Assembly: GCA_045126815.1 (NCBI GenBank)
Contig: JBGVPD010000042.1
Coordinates: forward strand, 1-54,955
Length of the DNA stretch: 54,955 nucleotides
Reading direction: 5' to 3'
Source of the DNA: RGIG1995 sp045126815
GTDB taxonomy: Bacteria > Bacillota > Clostridia > Oscillospirales > CAG-272
Position 1 is the stretch's first letter. Every line of letters begins with the position of its first letter. Below are positions 51,510 through 54,955 of this stretch, piece by piece. The position numbers were made by a program, and so were the translations under genes. The notes below the pieces were generated by a model. That model ran no database searches, was not told the DNA's origin, and was given only the letters and a program-made list of their open reading frames with translations.

Positions 51510-52209
51510 TATAGACATTTTAAAAAGCTTTTTTAAGGGTAATAAATTAAAGGAAGCTTTAAAAAAATACGAAAACAACGTTCCCGCTGCATATATTATT
51601 GGCGAATGGGAATTTTGCGGAGACAGATATAAGCTTAACGAAAGCTGTCTTATCCCAAGATGCGATACCGAAAGAGTGGTTGAAAAACTGCTTGAAAACT
51701 TAAAAGAAAATTCCACGTTTGCCGACCTCTGTACCGGCAGCGGTTGTATTGCTATATCAACTTTGAAAAGAAAACCTAAAACTAAATGCATAGCTGTTGA
51801 TATATCAGAAAACGCCCTATCTGCCGCTAAAGAAAACGCGCTTATAAACGGAGTTAGTGAACAAATTAAGTTTTTATGTGCCGATATTTTTTCTAACCCT
51901 CTTAATGATATGAAGTTTGATATTATAGTATCAAATCCGCCGTATATTTCATCAGAAGATATGCAAAAACTTGACGATTACGTAAAAAAAGAACCGTCCA
52001 TCGCCCTCGACGGCGGATATGACGGTATGGATTTCTATAAACATATTATAGAAAACTGCAAAAACAATCTCAACGAAGACGGAATGTTTATATTTGAAAT
52101 AGGCTATGATCAGGAAGAAAAGATTAAAATTTTAGCCAAAGAACACGGTTTTGAATGTATAGTAACAAAAGATTATTCGGGTAACCCAAGAGTTGCCTTG
52201 CTTAAATAA
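51502..52209 (+). CDS. prmC: Release factor glutamine methyltransferase PrmC with truncated N-terminal domain
   Basis: SAM-dependent enzyme that methylates the Gln of the GGQ motif in RF1 and RF2. The 235-residue protein has the linker YIIGEWEFCGDRYKLNESCLIPRCDTE, SAM-binding motif I DLCTGSGCIAIS and the catalytic SNPPYIS. Usual length is 275-290; here the family's N-terminal helical domain of about 75 residues is reduced to about 30. Its ATG overlaps the yqhQ end and there is no in-frame upstream extension. RF1/RF2 recognition may differ, or this is a lineage-specific short form. Confidence 0.88.
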   Translation: MNDIDILKSFFKGNKLKEALKKYENNVPAAYIIGEWEFCGDRYKLNESCLIPRCDTERVVEKLLENLKENSTFADLCTGSGCIAISTLKRKPKTKCIAVDISENALSAAKENALINGVSEQIKFLCADIFSNPLNDMKFDIIVSNPPYISSEDMQKLDDYVKKEPSIALDGGYDGMDFYKHIIENCKNNLNEDGMFIFEIGYDQEEKIKILAKEHGFECIVTKDYSGNPRVALLK

Positions 52210-52242
52210 AAATCTACTTATACGGAGGATATTCGTTTAGTT

Positions 52243-53241
52243 ATGAAAAAGACGTTTAGATTTATTTGTCTGTTTTTAACAGCAGTATTATGTCTTTCAT
52301 TTTGTGTCGGATGCGGAAGAAAAAAGGGAGAACCACCCGTATCAACGTCCGACAAAAAAGTGGTTATGACTTTAGGCGGTTATAACGTTACGCACGATTT
52401 TTACAGATATCTTTTCTTAAACACCAAATTCTTTTACGATAACGGCGACGACAGTTACTGGCAAAAGGAAGGTAACGATATCGAAAAAATAAAAGACTAC
52501 GTTATGGAGTCACTGAAAAGCACTTACAGTATGTTTACCCTTGCCGATAAATACGAGATCACTCTCTCCAAAGACGAGATCGCATATATAAAAGCCGCAG
52601 TTGAAGAAAGCAAAGCAAACTATACAGAAGAAGAATTTGCAAAAGAAATGGCTGATGCTTATATGTCGGAAGAACTGTATACATTTATTCTCAAAATACA
52701 GTCTCTTGAAACCCTTGTATATGAACATATAACGGCTGAAGACTCAAATATTATAGTTGCTGACAAAAACACGGTGGATAAAGCTATTCAAAACGATTTC
52801 GTCAGAGCAACGCATATACTGTTCACCTTTGACAACGATGCAGATAAGCAGCTTCAGTTAAGCGAGGCTAAAAAAGTCCTTGAAAGACTAAAGAAAGGCG
52901 AAGACTTCGAAACATTAAAAGAAGAATACAGCAAAGATACGAACCTCAAAAACAACAAAGACGGTTACTATTTTACACACGGTGTATACAGAAACGATTT
53001 TGAATATACAGCCTTTGAACTTGAAATAGGCGAAATAAGCGATATCGTAACCACCGAAAACGGATTTCATATTATAAAGAGACTGCCCATAGAACAAGAA
53101 TATGTAAACAAAAACTATTCCGATATTCTTTCACAGTTTATTACAAGTCAGTATTATGAGATATTGGATGACGTAAAAAACGATTTACAAGCAGAATTTA
53201 AAGACGGTTACAAAAATATAGACTTTAATACGTTTAAGTGA
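52243..53241 (+). CDS. Parvulin-type peptidyl-prolyl isomerase lipoprotein (PrsA-like)
   Basis: Secreted foldase-like lipoprotein of 332 residues. A signal peptide ends in the lipobox FCVGC with Cys24, followed by an N-terminal helical chaperone-like region (about 60-170) and a PpiC rotamase domain (about 186-285, RATHILFTF... SKDTNLKNNKDGYYFTHG... FELEIGEISDIVTTENGFHIIK). This is the SurA/PrsA architecture; PrsA helps secreted proteins fold outside the membrane. GGAGG lies upstream. It sits between prmC and rsgA, probably in one operon. Confidence 0.88.
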   Translation: MKKTFRFICLFLTAVLCLSFCVGCGRKKGEPPVSTSDKKVVMTLGGYNVTHDFYRYLFLNTKFFYDNGDDSYWQKEGNDIEKIKDYVMESLKSTYSMFTLADKYEITLSKDEIAYIKAAVEESKANYTEEEFAKEMADAYMSEELYTFILKIQSLETLVYEHITAEDSNIIVADKNTVDKAIQNDFVRATHILFTFDNDADKQLQLSEAKKVLERLKKGEDFETLKEEYSKDTNLKNNKDGYYFTHGVYRNDFEYTAFELEIGEISDIVTTENGFHIIKRLPIEQEYVNKNYSDILSQFITSQYYEILDDVKNDLQAEFKDGYKNIDFNTFK

Positions 53242-53250
53242 TAAAAGTAT

Positions 53251-54168
53251 ATGAATGAATTAATAAAAGGTACGATCATAAAAGGTCTTGGCGGACTGTA
53301 TGATATTTTACTTGAAGACGGTAACACGATAAGCTGTAAGGCTAAGGGCCTTTTCCGCCATAACGGAATTACCCCCTATGCAGGTGACAACGTTATAATA
53401 AAACAATCGGATGCAGGTGTGGTTATCGAAGAGATACTTGAAAGAAAAAACCACCTTATCAGACCGCCCGTTGCAAATTTGGATATACTGTTTACCGTTA
53501 TTGCAACGGCTAAACCCTCGCCAATGCTTAACATTACAGACAAGCTTATATCAATTGCCGAATACAACAAAATAGAACCCGTAATAATCGTCAGCAAGAG
53601 CGACCTTGACGAACAGGAAGCCGAAAGAATAAGCGAATTATATAAAAGATCGGGATTCACCGTCTTTGTATCGGGACTTGATAGTGACAAAGGCGAACTT
53701 ATCAATTTTGTAAAGCAACAAGCTAACGGAAAAATATCAGCCTTTGCAGGAGCATCGGGCGTCGGAAAATCAACGGTTATGAATGCCCTCTTCCCCAAAC
53801 TTGCTCTTCAAACGGGCGACGTTAGCCACAAAACAGAAAGAGGAAAACATACGACGAGACACGTTGAACTGTTTAAACTCGACTATCTTACCGATGACGA
53901 AACAATGTCGGGATTTATTGCCGACACTCCCGGATTTAGTCTGATAGACTTTACACGATTTGATTTTTATAAAAAAGAAGATCTTGTATATACGTTCAGA
54001 GAATTTGAAGAATACCTCGGCACTTGTAAATACACCAAATGTTCTCATACCCGCGAAGACGGTTGCAAGGTTATTGAAGCTGTGAAAAATGGCAATATCC
54101 CCCAAGAACGCCATTCAAGCTACATAGAAATATACAATACCTTGAAAAACAAACACGATTGGGATTAA
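53251..54168 (+). CDS. rsgA: Ribosome small-subunit-dependent GTPase RsgA
   Basis: Circularly permuted GTPase acting in late 30S maturation. The 305 residues comprise an N-terminal OB domain (about 1-65), the G4 motif SKSD (115-118), then G1 GASGVGKST (167-175), G2 region TTRH and G3 DTPG (225-228), and a C-terminal zinc-binding domain with CKYTKCSHTREDGC. All motifs are intact. The start has no strong ribosome-binding site and lies 9 nt after the previous stop, suggesting coupling. Confidence 0.95.
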   Translation: MNELIKGTIIKGLGGLYDILLEDGNTISCKAKGLFRHNGITPYAGDNVIIKQSDAGVVIEEILERKNHLIRPPVANLDILFTVIATAKPSPMLNITDKLISIAEYNKIEPVIIVSKSDLDEQEAERISELYKRSGFTVFVSGLDSDKGELINFVKQQANGKISAFAGASGVGKSTVMNALFPKLALQTGDVSHKTERGKHTTRHVELFKLDYLTDDETMSGFIADTPGFSLIDFTRFDFYKKEDLVYTFREFEEYLGTCKYTKCSHTREDGCKVIEAVKNGNIPQERHSSYIEIYNTLKNKHDWD

Positions 54169-54174
54169 CAAAAT

Positions 54175-54220
54175 AAAAATGAATAACGGTTCCGCATAAG
54201 CAGAACCGTTATTCATTTTT
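54175..54220 (+). terminator. Bidirectional terminator between rsgA and the flavin reductase gene
   Basis: AAAAATGAATAACGGTTC (54175-54192) pairs perfectly with GAACCGTTATTCATTTTT (54203-54220). The stop codon of the minus-strand gene lies inside the right arm. Confidence 0.94.
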
Positions 54221-54803
54221 TATTATTGTAATTCTTTTTACTCTTTTTCTTCTTAACCGAAAAACCAAAACTACCTATTTTTTTGCCAAGCTCAAAATAT
54301 TCACCGTGAGCGAATGCAGAAAGTTTTGCACGTTCTAAATGCAACTTTCCGTCTTCCCCAAGCAAACTTTCATCTACGTTTATGGCAGTAATATCTGCAA
54401 TAAACATAAAGTGTGAACCCAGTTCAACTATATCGGTAACCTTACATTCAAGGTTCATGGGACACTCTTCAATCAAAGGACAGCCAACAGTTGAAGCTTT
54501 TAGCTTTGTAAACTTGCATTTTTCAAACTTATCGACCTTTTTACCGGTATATATACCGCAATAATCCGCCTCTTTTACAAGGGATGAGGGTGTTAAGTTT
54601 ATTACAAACTCTCTTGTATTTTTTATTATCTCAAAAGAATGTCTGCTCGGTCTTATAGATACGTAAGTTTTGGGCGGATTTGAATTGATTATTCCCGTCC
54701 ACGCAATAGTAATTATGTTGGAGTTATCCATATCTCCGCACGATACCATAACGGGTGGAACGGGAGCCAGAAGTGTTCCGCCTTTCCAAACGACCTTACT
54801 CAT
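54213..54803 (-). CDS. Flavin reductase-like (flavoredoxin-type) FMN-binding protein
   Basis: FMN-binding split-barrel protein of the flavin reductase / flavoredoxin family, 196 residues. The start LLAPVPPVMVSCGD and ITIAWTGIINSNPPKTYVSIRPSRHSFEII followed by EFVINLT are the family's FMN-contacting segments. The physiological electron partner is unknown. The C-terminus ends in a very basic, low-complexity tail (KKKKSKKNYNNKK) encoded partly by the terminator stem. AAGGGA precedes the ATG, which lies only 3 nt after the ddl stop, so the two are co-transcribed. Confidence 0.88.
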   Translation of the reverse strand: MSKVVWKGGTLLAPVPPVMVSCGDMDNSNIITIAWTGIINSNPPKTYVSIRPSRHSFEIIKNTREFVINLTPSSLVKEADYCGIYTGKKVDKFEKCKFTKLKASTVGCPLIEECPMNLECKVTDIVELGSHFMFIADITAINVDESLLGEDGKLHLERAKLSAFAHGEYFELGKKIGSFGFSVKKKKSKKNYNNKK

Positions 54804-54806
54804 AGG

Positions 54807-54955
54807 TTATTTCCCTTCTTTGCTTTCAATGGCAAGTTGAACTATTCTGTCAACTATCTCACTATATGTAAAACCACTTTCAATAGCCATCTTCGGATAA
54901 AGACTTATAGAAGTAAATCCGGGAAGAGTATTTATCTCGTTAAACACGATCTTTT
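54807..54955 (-). CDS. ddl: D-alanine-D-alanine ligase, 3' end only
   Basis: The last 49 codons of a gene that continues past the window edge. The translation KIVFNEINTLPGFTSISLYPKM followed by AIESGFTYSEIVDRIVQLAI is the C-terminus of ATP-grasp D-Ala-D-Ala ligase; NEINTLPGFT carries the metal-binding Glu and Asn. The enzyme makes the D-Ala-D-Ala dipeptide for peptidoglycan. It is upstream of and probably co-transcribed with the flavin reductase gene. Confidence 0.93.
   Translation of the reverse strand, partial: KIVFNEINTLPGFTSISLYPKMAIESGFTYSEIVDRIVQLAIESKEGK

Noticed and set aside
1..54955. CRISPR arrays, insertion sequences, tRNA or rRNA genes
   Set aside because: No regularly spaced direct repeats, transposase-like frames, or conserved rRNA/tRNA sequences were noticed on reading; the T-box core near 35250 is a tRNA-binding leader, not a tRNA gene.

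Overview
The window is a low-GC stretch of core housekeeping DNA from the phylum Bacillota, most likely class Clostridia. Supporting marks are a T-box leader, SAM-I and FMN riboswitches, a 136-residue ribosomal protein S12 of the Gram-positive length, and several lineage-typical small genes (a TIGR04086 membrane protein beside yajC, a DUF4321 protein beside maf, yqhQ beside prmC, the yhaO-yhaN pair). A gut Oscillospirales-like organism is plausible but is an inference. No rRNA, tRNA, CRISPR array, insertion sequence or prophage was seen. Gene density is high, and most transcription units have a recognisable sigma-A promoter (TTGACA-like, about 17 bp, TATAAT-like) and an intrinsic terminator.

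Layout. 1-2360 (minus): metK behind a SAM-I riboswitch and ribU behind an FMN riboswitch. 2370-14526 (minus): the str operon rpsL-rpsG-fusA-tuf, preceded by rpoB-rpoC, which has its own roughly 270-nt leader. 14897-15280 (plus): rpsT, divergent from rpoB. 15340-19830: an orphan Wzz-type protein, a two-gene PIG-L deacetylase / NagB-like operon, and an orphan solute-binding lipoprotein. 20012-23820: a lone MreB paralogue (minus), then argS-yebC (plus). 23827-31420 (minus): yhaO-yhaN, an unknown eight-helix membrane protein, recG, yajC and a TIGR04086 protein. 31429-33830 (plus): rbfA-nrnA-truB. 33847-39700 (minus): serS with T-box, an MgsA-like gene, a MinD-like ATPase, then proB-proA-nth. 39749-46683 (plus): a cell-shape operon zapA, DUF4321, maf, mreB, mreC, mreD, a class B PBP, and an LRR lipoprotein. 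46711-50368 (minus): recA, recX, rimO, pgsA. 50432-54220 (plus): yqhQ, prmC, a parvulin lipoprotein, rsgA. 54213-54955 (minus): a flavin reductase and the 3' end of ddl.

How they work together: translation factors and ribosome maturation (rpsL/G/T, fusA, tuf, rbfA, truB, rimO, prmC, rsgA, yebC, argS, serS), transcription (rpoBC), wall elongation and division (mreB x2, mreCD, PBP2, zapA, ddl), and DNA repair (recA, recX, recG, nth, yhaON).

The main points of interest are family members that have lost key residues. The MreB inside the mreBCD operon has Ser130 and Asn152 where its unlinked paralogue in the same window keeps Glu130 and Asp152. The MgsA-like protein lacks most catalytic residues. 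The NagB-like protein has Met in place of a catalytic Asp. S12 carries Arg at the classical streptomycin-resistance lysine, beside the Asp modified by RimO, whose gene is also here. RpoC has Pro inside the near-invariant NADFDGDQ(A)VH motif. PrmC lacks most of its N-terminal domain.
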